DNA from: Marichromatium gracile
GTDB taxonomy: Bacteria; Pseudomonadota; Gammaproteobacteria; Chromatiales; Chromatiaceae
Direction of reading: 5' to 3'
Assembly: GCF_004343155.1 (NCBI RefSeq)
Contig: NZ_SMDC01000002.1
Location: forward strand, 186,001 to 250,000
Length of the DNA stretch: 64,000 bases
The first letter of the stretch is position 1. The number at the start of each line of letters is the position of its first letter. Position numbers and translations under genes: made by a program. Positions 17,004 through 26,097 of the stretch are shown here, piece after piece. Under the pieces are notes generated by a model. That model saw only the letters and a list, made by a program, of their open reading frames with translations, was not told where the DNA came from and did no database searches.

Positions 17004-17435
17004 TCACTCGGTCGGCGCGGCGGCGAGGTGGGGTTCGAGGGCCGCGCGCAGTTCGGGGGCGAGGCTGCGCGCGCTCCCCGGCTCCAGGGCGATCTGTACG
17101 TGGACCGTGCGCGCCCGCGCGGCGAGGCGGCCGGCGGCGTCGAGGAACCGGTAGCCGAGGCTGAAGGCGCGCTGGCGCAGCTCCAGCACCTCGACCTCGA
17201 CGCAGATCCGCTCGCCGTGCTGCATCGGTTGCAGATAGTCGGCCTCGGCGTGGGTGAGTGGCAGCAGCAGCGTCTGCGCGGCGATCATCGGCGGTAGCGG
17301 CTGGCCGATCTCGCGCATCAGCGCCTCGTAGGCGTCGTGTGCATGACGAAACAGATGGGCGAAGAACAGGCGTCCGGCGGCATCGGTGTCGTGTAGCTGG
17401 ACGGTGAAGCGGTATTCGAAGGGGCGGGGGATCAT
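17004..17435 (-). CDS. Thioesterase, 1,4-dihydroxy-2-naphthoyl-CoA hydrolase-like
   Basis: Encodes 143 residues of the 4-hydroxybenzoyl-CoA thioesterase type of hotdog enzymes: VQLHDTDAAGRLFFAHLFR (10-28) contains the catalytic aspartate. The HLFRHAHDAYEALMREIG stretch resembles DHNA-CoA hydrolases of the menaquinone/phylloquinone pathway. Together with menE at 5-6.4 kb this supports menaquinone synthesis. Start at ATG 17435, matching the usual length. A generic acyl-CoA thioesterase remains possible. Confidence 0.75.
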   Translation of the reverse strand: MIPRPFEYRFTVQLHDTDAAGRLFFAHLFRHAHDAYEALMREIGQPLPPMIAAQTLLLPLTHAEADYLQPMQHGERICVEVEVLELRQRAFSLGYRFLDAAGRLAARARTVHVQIALEPGSARSLAPELRAALEPHLAAAPTE

Positions 17436-17563
17436 GACGCGCTCTGGCTGCGGCTGGACCTGGGCGTCGATGATAGCAGCGCGGCGCGACGGGCGGTTAC
17501 ACTCGGAGGTTTCAGCGAGTCGACGCACCTCGTGTCGCGTGCGTCATGGATCGGAGCGTCAGG

Positions 17564-18199
17564 ATGCGCAACCATTTCGAGAGCCCCTTCGCCGGCAAGT
17601 CACTGCGCGAGCAGGTCAGCAACCCCAATATCGAGGTCGGCGAATACAGCTACTACTCGGGCTACTATCACCATCACTCCTTCGATGAGTGTGTGCGCTA
17701 TCTCGATCCCGATCGCGACGATGTCGACCGCCTGATCATCGGGCGCTTCTGCTCGATCGGCAGTGGTGCGGTGTTCATGATGGCCGGCAACCAGGGCCAT
17801 CGCAGCGACTGGATCAGCACCCATCCCTTCTTCTATCGCGACGACACCCCCTTCGCCGGCGCCCTCGATGGCTATGTCCCGGCCGGTGACACCGTCATCG
17901 GCAACGATGTCTGGATCGGCAGCGAGGCGATGCTGATGCCCGGCGTGCGGGTCGGCGACGGAGCCATCGTCGCCAGCCGCGCCCTGGTCAGCCGCGATGT
18001 GCCGCCCTATACCGTCGTCGCCGGCAATCCGGCGCGTCCGATCCGGGTCCGCTTCACCGCCGAGGAGATCGAGCGGCTGCTCGAGATTGCCTGGTGGGAC
18101 TGGGAACCCGAGCAGCTCGAGGCGGCGATGCCGCTGCTCTGCGCCCAGAATGTCGCGGCCCTGCATCGTTTCTGGTTGCAGCATCACCTCCCCGCCTGA
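17564..18199 (+). CDS. Hexapeptide-repeat acetyltransferase (CatB/xenobiotic acyltransferase type)
   Basis: Encodes 211 residues. The N-terminus ([16 protein letters not shown]) and [11 protein letters not shown] are typical of the xenobiotic acyltransferase group. Left-handed beta-helix repeats run through [14 protein letters not shown] and [26 protein letters not shown], with the conserved THPFF histidine region. Such enzymes acetylate small molecules such as chloramphenicol or streptogramins, but chromosomal members often have unknown substrates. Start at 17564 is favoured by a GGAG 9 bases upstream over the ATG at 17546. The gene is divergent from the thioesterase. Confidence 0.85.
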   Translation: MRNHFESPFAGKSLREQVSNPNIEVGEYSYYSGYYHHHSFDECVRYLDPDRDDVDRLIIGRFCSIGSGAVFMMAGNQGHRSDWISTHPFFYRDDTPFAGALDGYVPAGDTVIGNDVWIGSEAMLMPGVRVGDGAIVASRALVSRDVPPYTVVAGNPARPIRVRFTAEEIERLLEIAWWDWEPEQLEAAMPLLCAQNVAALHRFWLQHHLPA

Positions 18200-18243
18200 T
18201 CCTTCCGCCTGGTTGAATCCTTGCCCTCTGCGCCCAGTGTCGC

Positions 18244-18271
18244 GGGTGAGTCGGGAGATTCCGACTCACCC
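18244..18271 (+). terminator. Strong hairpin after the acetyltransferase gene
   Basis: An 11-bp perfect stem (GGGTGAGTCGG) with a 6-base loop lies 45 bp after the acetyltransferase stop. There is no T-run, so rho-independent termination is plausible but not classical. It separates that gene from the Met-rich secreted protein gene. Confidence 0.5.
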
Positions 18272-18328
18272 TGACGAGGACATGTCTCGTCTGCAGGTTT
18301 GCAACCAGCCGATCAAGGGAGGTCAGAG

Positions 18329-18646
18329 ATGATGTCTGCAACGCATGTGTCTGCCGTGCGCATCCTCGGCGCCGCGCTTCTCGCGCTGCTGTTCGCCATG
18401 CCGGTGCCGGCCGAGGAGGGAGAGGCGGTCCCGGCGATCACACCGATGCCGATGGGAGGCCCGGGGCCGATGCCGCCCGCGGGCATGTCCCCGGGTGCGA
18501 TGGGCATGGGCCCCGGCATGCCGCCGCCGATGATGCGCTCGCGCTGGGAGATGCAGCAGGCGCACATGGAGCGCATGGAGCGTCACATGGCCAATATCGA
18601 ACGTCTGCTCGAGGCGCTGGTCGAAGCACAGCGTAAGGGCGACTGA
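18329..18646 (+). CDS. Small Met/Pro/Gly-rich secreted protein
   Basis: Encodes 105 residues: a signal peptide (ILGAALLALLFAMPVPAEE, cleavage near 30), a Met-Pro-Gly-rich middle (about 37-70) with many methionines, then a helical C-terminus with AHMERMERHMANIERLLE. A GGGAGG ribosome-binding site lies 7 bases before the ATG. No family was recognised. Met-rich plus His-containing periplasmic segments often bind copper(I), and a copA fragment and a SHOCT gene follow, so metal handling is a plausible but unproven role. Confidence 0.7.
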   Translation: MMSATHVSAVRILGAALLALLFAMPVPAEEGEAVPAITPMPMGGPGPMPPAGMSPGAMGMGPGMPPPMMRSRWEMQQAHMERMERHMANIERLLEALVEAQRKGD

Positions 18647-18799
18647 GCCCAGGCCGGCGCGCCCACGGGCGCGCCCGTTCCATGCGGCCAGCACCGAGGT
18701 CGGTCATGCGGTCTGCCAGCGATGCCGCGACGGGTCTGTGCTGTGGCATGAGCGTTGCCCACGACCCGACCCGTGTCCACCGTCATCGCGGCATTGTCC

Positions 18800-18996
18800 A
18801 TCGATTCTGCAGCGCCTTTCCGCGCCGATCCGGATCCTCGCCTTCGTCTACAACGCGCTCGGTGTCGCGGTTGCGGCTGGGGTGTTGTATCCGGCCCTTG
18901 GCCTGCTGCGCTCGCCGATCGTCGCCGCCGCCGCGGTGGGCCTCAGTTTTTGATCTGATCGCCAACGCGCTGCGGCTCAAATCCCTGAAACTCTGA
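18800..18996 (+). pseudogene. copA: Remnant of a copper P-type ATPase C-terminus
   Basis: Translated in one frame, 18804-18950 gives ILAFVYNALGVAVAAGVLYP and then LGLLRSPIVAAAAVGLSF, the last two membrane helices of CopA-type ATPases. A frame change near 18950 then gives ANALRLKSLKL, the usual NALRL ending. The rest of the ~800-residue enzyme, including the CPC helix and the DKTGT site, is absent. This is a decayed 3' fragment with a frameshift, left between the Met-rich gene and the SHOCT gene. Confidence 0.65.
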
Positions 18997-19014
18997 CTTC
19001 TGGAGCAACGAACG

Positions 19015-19230
19015 ATGCATCATGGCTGGATACCCGGTGGGTTGGGTTGGATCTTCTGGGTCCTGGTGATCCTGGGCGTGGTCTGGGCACTGCGTGCCGG
19101 GCGGCGCGATGGGCGCGGCCGCGAGGGATGTGCCAGCGAGGAGGCGCTGCGCATCCTCGAGTCGCGCTATGCGCGCGGCGAGATCGAGCACGATGAGTTC
19201 GAGCGCCGACGCGAGGATCTGTTGCGCTGA
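19015..19230 (+). CDS. SHOCT-domain small membrane protein
   Basis: Encodes 71 residues: a membrane helix at about 8-27 (GLGWIFWVLVILGVVWAL), then a basic/Gly linker and the SHOCT motif, ALRILESRYARGEIEHDEFE (residues 45-64). SHOCT modules are short oligomerisation or membrane-targeting helices. Genes of this form often accompany copper ATPase or heavy-metal genes, consistent with the adjacent copA remnant. It converges on the M48 protease gene 15 bp away. Confidence 0.85.
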   Translation: MHHGWIPGGLGWIFWVLVILGVVWALRAGRRDGRGREGCASEEALRILESRYARGEIEHDEFERRREDLLR

Positions 19231-19245
19231 GCGGTGATGCGGCGC

Positions 19246-19935
19246 TCAGCGTGGACGACAGCCGCCGCTCTCCGACCAGAGCCCGTCGAGTTCGTCGACG
19301 AGTTGCGCGCGCACTCTGGTGAAGGCGGGCGAGTCGTGCTCGGGGTGGGGCGGTGGCGCCGGGGCGAGCGCGCCGATTCGTGCGCTGAGCTGGGCGCTGG
19401 CGCCGTGACCCTGTTGCAGACAGACGAGCACCCCGGCCATGGCGCCGGGGTCGAGCCCGGCGCGCGCGAGCAGTGCCTCGGCGGCCCGGTCGGCGGCGAT
19501 CTCGCGCTGCAGGTCGAAGTGCTGGACGACGGCGCCGAGATCGATGCGCTGATCGGCCGAGTCGGGGGCGGAGCAGAAGTGACCGAGCCGCTGGTGGGAG
19601 ATCTCGTGGGCGAGTACCGCGGCGAGCTGGGCCTCGTCGCCGACCAGTGCGATCAGACCGTCGCTGACCAGGAACTGGCCGCCGCCGAGGGCGAAGGCGA
19701 GCGGCTCGAGGTTGCGTACCAGGTGGATTCGCACCTCGGTGTCGAGCCCGGCGATCGCGCCGAGTCGGGCGCCGAGGGCCTGGACGTGACGGCGCAGCGG
19801 GTCGCCCGAGGCGCGCAGCGGCCAGTCGCGCTCGATGCGCTGCATGGTCCGCTCGGCGGTGGCGCAGCCCTGGTCCGCGCCGCCGCCGAACAGCCCACCG
19901 AACAGCGCCAGTCCGAGCAGCCAGTGGAGCGGCAT
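19246..19935 (-). CDS. M48-family metalloprotease, small
   Basis: Encodes 229 residues. The hydrophobic N-terminus (HWLLGLALFGGLFGGG) may be a signal or anchor; a Cys at 24 follows but no clear lipobox. The zinc site is AVLAHEISHQRLGHF (about 107-121) with a downstream REIAADRAAEALL glutamate helix near 145. Predicted to be a periplasmic or membrane-anchored peptidase of the Oma87/BepA-like set. It is the last gene of the kinase/VWA/lipoprotein cluster, 19 bp after the lipoprotein gene. Confidence 0.8.
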   Translation of the reverse strand: MPLHWLLGLALFGGLFGGGADQGCATAERTMQRIERDWPLRASGDPLRRHVQALGARLGAIAGLDTEVRIHLVRNLEPLAFALGGGQFLVSDGLIALVGDEAQLAAVLAHEISHQRLGHFCSAPDSADQRIDLGAVVQHFDLQREIAADRAAEALLARAGLDPGAMAGVLVCLQQGHGASAQLSARIGALAPAPPPHPEHDSPAFTRVRAQLVDELDGLWSESGGCRPR

Positions 19936-19954
19936 CGTCCGGTCGGTGCCGCGC

Positions 19955-20584
19955 TCAGCCGCGCACCACGAAGGTCGACTCGTCGGTGTCGTAGCTCGAC
20001 CCGGCCTTGACGCGGTGCTCGATCACATAGGTCCCCGGTGGCACGTCGCTGGGGATGGTGATCTCGGCCTGGGCGGCCCAGCCACCGGCGGAGCGGGTGC
20101 TGGTCTTGGCCGGCAGGCGTGCTACCGAGCGGCCATCCTTCTTCAGCGTCCAACTCTCGGTGACCGAGGTGCGCGAGACGCTCGGGGGCAGCATCACCGA
20201 GTAGTCGGTGACCAGATCGACCGACTGGCCGCGGCCGACCGTACGCGGCGAGTTGGAGCCGCGGCGGATCTTGACCTGGGTGCGCTCGACCGGTTTGCTC
20301 AGACCGTAGACCCGGCTGTCGGCGGCGCTCGAGCGCACCTGACGCGACTGGTACTGATTGAGTGCGACCACGCTCCAGCCGAGCGCGCCACCGATGGCCG
20401 CGCCCGCCGCCGCGCCGCGCGCATCGCCGGTGACCAGCGCGCCGATGCCGGCGCCGACCAGCGCGCCGATGCCGGCGCCGGCGGCCTGATCCTGGGTATC
20501 GCCGGTGGTCTGGCAACCGCTGACCGCCACCGTGGCGGCGAGCGCCGCCGCGGTCAGACCCTTACGATATGGTGTTTTCATCAT
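19955..20584 (-). CDS. Glycine-zipper lipoprotein
   Basis: Encodes 209 residues. The signal peptide ends in a lipobox-like AVSGC with Cys at about 23. Residues ~30-70 form a glycine-zipper membrane-inserting segment (AGIGALVGAGIGALVTGDAR). The C-terminal half contains a beta-sandwich-like domain with IPSDVPPGTYVIEHRV. The likely location is the outer membrane or inner leaflet of the envelope. It is 70 bp downstream of the VWA gene and in the same direction, so co-expression is likely. Function unknown. Confidence 0.75.
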   Translation of the reverse strand: MMKTPYRKGLTAAALAATVAVSGCQTTGDTQDQAAGAGIGALVGAGIGALVTGDARGAAAGAAIGGALGWSVVALNQYQSRQVRSSAADSRVYGLSKPVERTQVKIRRGSNSPRTVGRGQSVDLVTDYSVMLPPSVSRTSVTESWTLKKDGRSVARLPAKTSTRSAGGWAAQAEITIPSDVPPGTYVIEHRVKAGSSYDTDESTFVVRG

Positions 20585-20654
20585 CTGCTTCCTCGCGATG
20601 CTGTCGATTCGGTGTCGAGGGCCGTCCGGGCCGAGCGGCCCGGACCGGCGTGCC

Positions 20655-21824
20655 TCACTGGGGCATGGTCGGGGCCGCTTCGGGGGCCGCTGCGGGATCA
20701 TCCCAATAGGGGGTCTGACCCGCCGGGAGCTTGGGGATGGCCTGCTCGAACTTGGTGATGGCCGAGCGGATCGCCGGGATCGGCGGCGGCTGGATCGCCT
20801 CGAAGCTGGTGTCGTCATAGACGTACTTGCCGCTGCCGCTCGGGTACTCGACGCCGAGCTTGAGGCTGTGGCTCTCGCCGTCGACCGGGATGTAGGAGCG
20901 GAAGGTGACCACGTAGTCGCTCTGGAGGATGTTCTGGATCTCCTCGACGATGCGCTGCATGCGTGCGGTGGTCTCGCCGACCAGGTAGTAGACGCCGAAG
21001 GAGTTCTTCGACAGCGCCTCGAGGTTCTGGAAGTGGCTCGGGTCGATGCGTGAATAGGCGAGCGAGTAGATCGGGATCGGCACGCTGAGGTTGGAGATAC
21101 GGGTCATCAGCTCGTTGCGGGTGATCGAGCTGCCCTCGTCCTTGCCGTCGGAGAACACCACCAGCGAGCAGGAGACCACGTAGTTGCCGCCGGCCACCGA
21201 GCCCTGGGCGCTCATCGCGCACATCTGCATGCCGGCACCGATGGTGTCGTAGAGCCGGGTCTTCATGCCGTCGGGCTGGATGTCGGCGATGCGCCGGGCG
21301 AGCACCCGCTCGTCACGCTCGAACTGCGAGACCAGCTCGTAGCCCTGCTTGGTGTCGCGTACCGCCAGCACCGCGATCTCGTCCTGCGGACGCTTGCTCT
21401 CGATATAGCCGATGGCGGCGCGCAGGGTCTCCTCGAAGGGTGCGCCGGACATGGTCTTGCTCGCGTCGATGACCAGCACGCTGCGGGTGGCCTCCTCGCG
21501 CTGACGGATCGACTGGATGCCGTACTGACGCTTCATCGGGTTGTAGGGACGGCCCTTGACCATCAGCCCGATGTTGAGCTCGTTGAGGTTGATCAGCGGC
21601 TGCATGTCCGAGTCGAAGGTGCGCAGATAGACCTGGACGAAGGGGTAGAGCGTATAGTCGGTGCGGTAGATCTTGAGGCCGTAACCGCCGGGTGCGGCGA
21701 AGCCGTAGCCGCTCTGGGCCAGCGCGGCGCCGCTGCCGGTCAGGGCGAGGATCAGGGTGGTGAGGGCCAGGAGCGCGTGGCGCAGCCACGGACGGCGGGT
21801 GGTTCGGGGACGAGCTGATTGCAT
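20655..21824 (-). CDS. Secreted VWA-domain protein
   Basis: Encodes 389 residues: signal peptide (LLALTTLILALTGSGAALA, cleavage before QSGYG), a ~70-residue beta region, then a von Willebrand A domain from about 113 (VLVIDASKTMSG) to 300. The metal-ion site reads DASKT in place of DxSxS, and a threonine/aspartate pair (VVFSDGKDEG) supplies the rest. VWA proteins mediate metal-dependent protein contacts. It lies between the Ser/Thr kinase and the glycine-zipper lipoprotein, which suggests an envelope signalling or assembly complex. Confidence 0.8.
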   Translation of the reverse strand: MQSARPRTTRRPWLRHALLALTTLILALTGSGAALAQSGYGFAAPGGYGLKIYRTDYTLYPFVQVYLRTFDSDMQPLINLNELNIGLMVKGRPYNPMKRQYGIQSIRQREEATRSVLVIDASKTMSGAPFEETLRAAIGYIESKRPQDEIAVLAVRDTKQGYELVSQFERDERVLARRIADIQPDGMKTRLYDTIGAGMQMCAMSAQGSVAGGNYVVSCSLVVFSDGKDEGSSITRNELMTRISNLSVPIPIYSLAYSRIDPSHFQNLEALSKNSFGVYYLVGETTARMQRIVEEIQNILQSDYVVTFRSYIPVDGESHSLKLGVEYPSGSGKYVYDDTSFEAIQPPPIPAIRSAITKFEQAIPKLPAGQTPYWDDPAAAPEAAPTMPQ

Positions 21825-21944
21825 GGGCGATTCCTCGATGTATCACACGATGGGCCGAACGCCACGCCGGGCGTGGCGTCACTCGTGCCGCCGCCCGGTC
21901 CCTCGACGCGGGCGACGAACGATCCCTGTCCGGGGCGGGCGAGG

Positions 21945-23729
21945 TCAGTAGCTGCGCTCCGCCCCCTTGTACTTGAATCCCCACCCCGAGCTACCGCCAC
22001 TCGATGGGGCTGGCTTGGGCGCGGGCTTGGGCGCGGGCCGGGGCCGCGCCTTGGGCGGTTCGGGTGGTGGCTTGGCGACCACCACCGGTTCGCGCCTGGG
22101 TTGCGGCTTGGGCTCGACGGCTGGTGCCGGCTCCTCTGCCGCCTTGGTCTCGGGCTTGGGGGTCGAGACCACCGGCTGCGAGAGGTTGGGCGCGCGCTGC
22201 TGCTCGAAGAGGTCCTGCAGCGATCCGGGGCGGCGGGTCGAGGTGCTCGGGGCGTCGGGCTGCTGATCGGAGAAGATGCTCGGCAGCGGGCCGCTGGGGA
22301 TGCTGGCGGTCTGTGGCGGTGGTGTGGGGCGCTCGCTGCGGGGCGCGACCAGCGCGGCACCCGCGCCGGCCGCTGCTGCGGCCGCAGCAGCGGCCGTTGC
22401 CGCGGACCCCTCGCTCGTCGGGGAGGTGGCGGGCTCGGATTGAGCCTCTGTCTTGGTTGACGTGGCGTCCTGTTGTGCGGTGTCCGGGGCGGCCTCGTCC
22501 TCGTGGCCGGGCAACCCGTCCAGCACCAGCCAGGTCCCGGCCCCAGCGCCGGCCAGCAGCAGCAGACCGACCACCAGGGCCAGCGGTGATCTGCGGCCCG
22601 GCTGCTTGGTCGGGGGGGGCGCGGCTGTGGCGCCGACCTGGCCGGTTGCGGCGGTGGCATGGGTCGGCAGCGGTAAGGAGTGGATCTGCGCACCGGTCTG
22701 CGTGGCCGCGGTCGGGTTGAAGCCGCCGGGTGATTGCGGGAGCACGGTGGTGGCGGCCACGGTCGGCGAACTGGTGCCGTTGCCGCCGGCCAGTCGCTCG
22801 AAGACCTCGGCGAACTCGGCGATCGACTGCTGGCGCTGGTTGATGTTGAGCTCCAGCGCCTGGAGCACGGCGGCGTCGACCGCCGGCGGGATCTCCGGGA
22901 GGAATTGCGACAGCGGCACCAGGGTCGCGCCGGTGACCCGCTCGTAGGCCGCCGCCGGCATCTTGCCGCTGAGCAGGTTGTAGACGATGGCGCCGAGCGC
23001 ATAGACGTCCGAGCGCTGATCGGTGCCGGTGCCGAGCACCTGTTCGGGGGGGCTGAAGCCCTGGCTGGCGGCGCGCCCGAGGGTACGGGTGGCGGTGTCC
23101 GGCGCCGCCTCCTTGGCGATGCCGAAGTCGATCAGCATGATCCGCCCGCTGTCGTCGAGCAGGATGTTGTCGGGCTTGAGGTCGCGATGCACCACCGGCG
23201 GGTCCTGGTCGTGCAGATAGCCGATCGCGGCGCACAGCTGGTTGATCCAGGGCAGCAGCACGAACAGCGGGATGCGCCCGCCGCGCTGCTCCTGCTCGCC
23301 GCGCAGGGTGCGATCGCCGCCGAACTCCAGTACCAGACAGACCATCTCGCTGTCGGTGAAGCGGTCGGTGATGTCGGGAACGGCGGGGTGGCTGAGACGT
23401 CCGAGCAGGCGCGTCTCGTGTTCGTCGAAGAGGATCTCGGGGATCTCCTTCAACGCTCGGTGCTTGCCGTGCAGGCGCAGGTCGTCGACCAGGTAGGTGA
23501 CGCCGAAGCCGCCCTTGCCGAGCACCGAGTTGACCCGGTAGCGCTCGTTGATGATCTCGCCGGGCTCGCGCAACCAGCGGATGACGCCGCGGATCACCCC
23601 CTGCGCCGTGGTATCGAGGTGGGCCAGTTCGAGTCCGCAGTCGCCGCAGCGGTAGTCGCGTCCCGGCAGCTCGGCGGTCAGGTTCTGGGCGCCGCACTTG
23701 GGGCAGGTCTTCAGCTCTTGGTCTTCCAC
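21945..23729 (-). CDS. Membrane-anchored Ser/Thr protein kinase with zinc ribbon
   Basis: Encodes 594 residues from a GTG start. A zinc ribbon is at 9-31 (C9, C12, C28, C31). The kinase domain, about 64-330, has GKGGFGVTYLV, the ATP lysine K94 (ALKEI), HRDLKPDN in the catalytic loop near 185 and DFGIAKE. A Thr/Pro-rich juxtamembrane segment, one membrane helix (ALVVGLLLLAGAGAGTWLV, about 385-403) and an Ala/Pro-rich tail with Pro-Lys repeats follow. The Pro/Lys-rich part resembles a cell-wall-spanning spacer. The next genes downstream encode the VWA protein and lipoprotein, possible substrates or partners. Confidence 0.87.
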   Translation of the reverse strand: MEDQELKTCPKCGAQNLTAELPGRDYRCGDCGLELAHLDTTAQGVIRGVIRWLREPGEIINERYRVNSVLGKGGFGVTYLVDDLRLHGKHRALKEIPEILFDEHETRLLGRLSHPAVPDITDRFTDSEMVCLVLEFGGDRTLRGEQEQRGGRIPLFVLLPWINQLCAAIGYLHDQDPPVVHRDLKPDNILLDDSGRIMLIDFGIAKEAAPDTATRTLGRAASQGFSPPEQVLGTGTDQRSDVYALGAIVYNLLSGKMPAAAYERVTGATLVPLSQFLPEIPPAVDAAVLQALELNINQRQQSIAEFAEVFERLAGGNGTSSPTVAATTVLPQSPGGFNPTAATQTGAQIHSLPLPTHATAATGQVGATAAPPPTKQPGRRSPLALVVGLLLLAGAGAGTWLVLDGLPGHEDEAAPDTAQQDATSTKTEAQSEPATSPTSEGSAATAAAAAAAAAGAGAALVAPRSERPTPPPQTASIPSGPLPSIFSDQQPDAPSTSTRRPGSLQDLFEQQRAPNLSQPVVSTPKPETKAAEEPAPAVEPKPQPRREPVVVAKPPPEPPKARPRPAPKPAPKPAPSSGGSSGWGFKYKGAERSY

Positions 23730-23820
23730 GGCGCGTCTCGCTCGTTGCTGGGGGCGTGCGGGGTTATGCGTTGCGTGTTCAGTGCCTCACTCTAACCCCA
23801 GGATCCGTGTTCGCCAAGCC

Positions 23821-26097
23821 TCACAGTCGCCGGTCCTTGAGCTTGAGAGACAGGGTGGTGAGCACGAGGAAGCCGAGCGCCAGGCCGCCGAGCGCGAGCA
23901 TCGAGTCGTCCCAGCTCGCCTGCACCTCGATCAACGCCCTCTCGCTGCCCGGCAGCGGGGTGCGCAGCGTCTCGTCGAGGGTCGCGCGCATCGCGTCCAG
24001 CCCCCAGTAGGCGATCACCGAGAAGCGGGCGACCTGCTCGGTCACCCCGGAGAGCGCGACCACCGAGTTGGAGAGGATGAACTGCGGGATCAGCAGCAGC
24101 GGCAGTGCGGCGATCGCCTTGTCGTTGGAGTTGACCAGGGCGCTCACCGCCAGCCCCATGCAGGTGGCCGCGAGTCCGGCGAGGAAGAGGGTGGCGAGAC
24201 GCTCGAGGAAGGGCCCCTCGAAGCCGAGCATCAGGGTGACGATGGCGAGGAAGCTGGCGCACTGGAGCAGACAGAGCAGCGCCAGCGGCACCAGCTTGCT
24301 GGTCAGGTAGGCGGGGATGCGCACCGTCACCGAGCGCTCGCGCAGATAGACCGGCAGCTCCTTGACGATCTCGCGCGCCGAGTTGATACAGCCGAACCAG
24401 ATCGCCGAGAGCACCAGCACGAAGGTCACCTGCCCCTCGGCGGCGGCGCGCTCGGGCAGGGTGCCGCCGATGTCGAACACCGCCCCCACCACCAGCGCGA
24501 TCAGGGGCGCCTGCAGCAGCAGCACCAGCAGATTGATCCGGTCGGAGAGCAGCAGGTCGGCATAACGAGTGGTGAGGGTGAGCATCTGGCGCAGCCCGGC
24601 GCGCAGCGAGGTGCCGGGGCGCTTGGCGCGCGCGCCCTTGGCCTGCTGCGGGGCCTCGATCGGGGCTGGGGTGGCGGCGCGGCGCGCGGTGATATAGGTC
24701 TGGTAGAGCGGTGAGGCGCGATAGCGCGCGCGCCACTGCTCGGCCTCGCCCTGTTCGAGCAGTTCGTAGACGTCGGAGAGACGCTCGACGCCGAAGTAGG
24801 CGGCCGCCTCGCCGGGCGGGCCGTAATAGACCAGACAGCCGCGATGGAGCAGGGCGACGAGATTGCAGCAGTCGATGTTCTCGAGCGAGTGGGTGACGCA
24901 GACCACCGTCTTGCCGTCGGCGGCGAGTCGCGCGAACAGTCGCATCATCTTCTTGTCGGTGCCGGCGTCGAGTCCGCTGGTGGCCTCGTCGAGAAAGAGG
25001 ATGTTGGGGTTGGCCACCAGTTCGACAGCGAGACTGACGCGCTTGAGCTGGCCGCCGCTGAGCGGCTCCGGGGTGTCGACGGCGAGCTGGGCCTTCTCGC
25101 TGAGATCGACGCGCTCGAGCACCCGCTCGCTGAGCGTGGCGATCTCCTCGCGCGAGGTGTCCGGCGGCAGTCGCAGCCGCGCGGTGTAGCCGAGCGCGCT
25201 GATCACCCGGATCTTGCGATGGACGATGTCCTGCTGGGGGACATAGCCGATACCGGAGCGGAACTGGTCGAAGGCGCCGTAGAGGTCGACGCCGTTGTAG
25301 GCGACCTGTCCGGAGGTGGCCGGACGGCGACCGTTGAGGGCGTCGAGCAGGGTCGACTTGCCCGAGCCGCTGGTGCCGAAGATGACCACGAACTCGCCGG
25401 GGTCGATCACCAGGTCGATCTCGTCGAGCAGGCGCCGCGGGGCGCCGGTGGTGCGGTCCTTGACCTCCTTGGTGAGGGCGTTGACCTCGACCCGCACCAT
25501 GTTGCCGATCTCGGCCGGCTCGAGCGCGGCGCCGGTGAACACGAACACGAAGCTGGCGAAGGCGACGCGGTCGCCGGGGGTGAGGGTGACCGGGGTGCGG
25601 ATCGGTGCGCCGTTGACCGAGGTGCCGTTGGTGCTGCGCAGGTCCTCGAGCCAGACCTGGTCGTCGATGATCGACACCCGGGCGTGATGACGTGAGATCT
25701 GGGGCGAGTCGATCACCAGCCCGCAGTCGCTCTGGCGTCCGACCAGGATCTCGATGCGCTCGGCGCTCTCGGGCGCCGGCGCCAGTGGCGCGACCGTGTC
25801 GGTCGAGAGCTGGACCAGTACCCCGGCGAGCGCGATCCAGTCGCCCTGACCGACCCCGACGGCGCCCTGCACGGGGCGGCCATTGACCATCAGCGGTGCC
25901 CCATCGATCGGCTCGGCGAAGAGCGCGCCGCGCTGCATGAACAGGCGGGCGTGACGGGGGCGGACCTCGGCGCCCTGGATCTCGACATCGCACTCCGGCG
26001 CGCTGCCGAGCACGCAGTCGGCGGTGGGCTGGAGACGCAGCTGTGCGATCACGTGCCGCGCCGTCTTCAGCTCGATCTGCTGCGCCGCCTCTTCCAT
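23821..26097 (-). CDS. FHA-domain ABC transporter (ATPase-permease fusion)
   Basis: Encodes 758 residues: a degenerate FHA domain (about 15-95), a second, complete FHA domain (RHHARVSI, STNGTSVNG, about 115-200), an ABC ATPase (Walker A GTSGSGKST near 255, signature LSGGQLKRVSLA near 355, Walker B ILFLDEATSGLD near 375), then an ABC2-type permease with six helices (about 500-755). FHA domains bind phosphothreonine, which the adjacent Ser/Thr kinase could supply. Start at ATG 26097 is preferred to the longer frame. The kinase gene follows after 91 bp. Confidence 0.88.
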   Translation of the reverse strand: MEEAAQQIELKTARHVIAQLRLQPTADCVLGSAPECDVEIQGAEVRPRHARLFMQRGALFAEPIDGAPLMVNGRPVQGAVGVGQGDWIALAGVLVQLSTDTVAPLAPAPESAERIEILVGRQSDCGLVIDSPQISRHHARVSIIDDQVWLEDLRSTNGTSVNGAPIRTPVTLTPGDRVAFASFVFVFTGAALEPAEIGNMVRVEVNALTKEVKDRTTGAPRRLLDEIDLVIDPGEFVVIFGTSGSGKSTLLDALNGRRPATSGQVAYNGVDLYGAFDQFRSGIGYVPQQDIVHRKIRVISALGYTARLRLPPDTSREEIATLSERVLERVDLSEKAQLAVDTPEPLSGGQLKRVSLAVELVANPNILFLDEATSGLDAGTDKKMMRLFARLAADGKTVVCVTHSLENIDCCNLVALLHRGCLVYYGPPGEAAAYFGVERLSDVYELLEQGEAEQWRARYRASPLYQTYITARRAATPAPIEAPQQAKGARAKRPGTSLRAGLRQMLTLTTRYADLLLSDRINLLVLLLQAPLIALVVGAVFDIGGTLPERAAAEGQVTFVLVLSAIWFGCINSAREIVKELPVYLRERSVTVRIPAYLTSKLVPLALLCLLQCASFLAIVTLMLGFEGPFLERLATLFLAGLAATCMGLAVSALVNSNDKAIAALPLLLIPQFILSNSVVALSGVTEQVARFSVIAYWGLDAMRATLDETLRTPLPGSERALIEVQASWDDSMLALGGLALGFLVLTTLSLKLKDRRL

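Noticed and set aside
17546-17563. Upstream ATG as start of the acetyltransferase
   Set aside because: No ribosome-binding site precedes it, while the ATG at 17564 has GGAG at a normal distance and the family-like opening.
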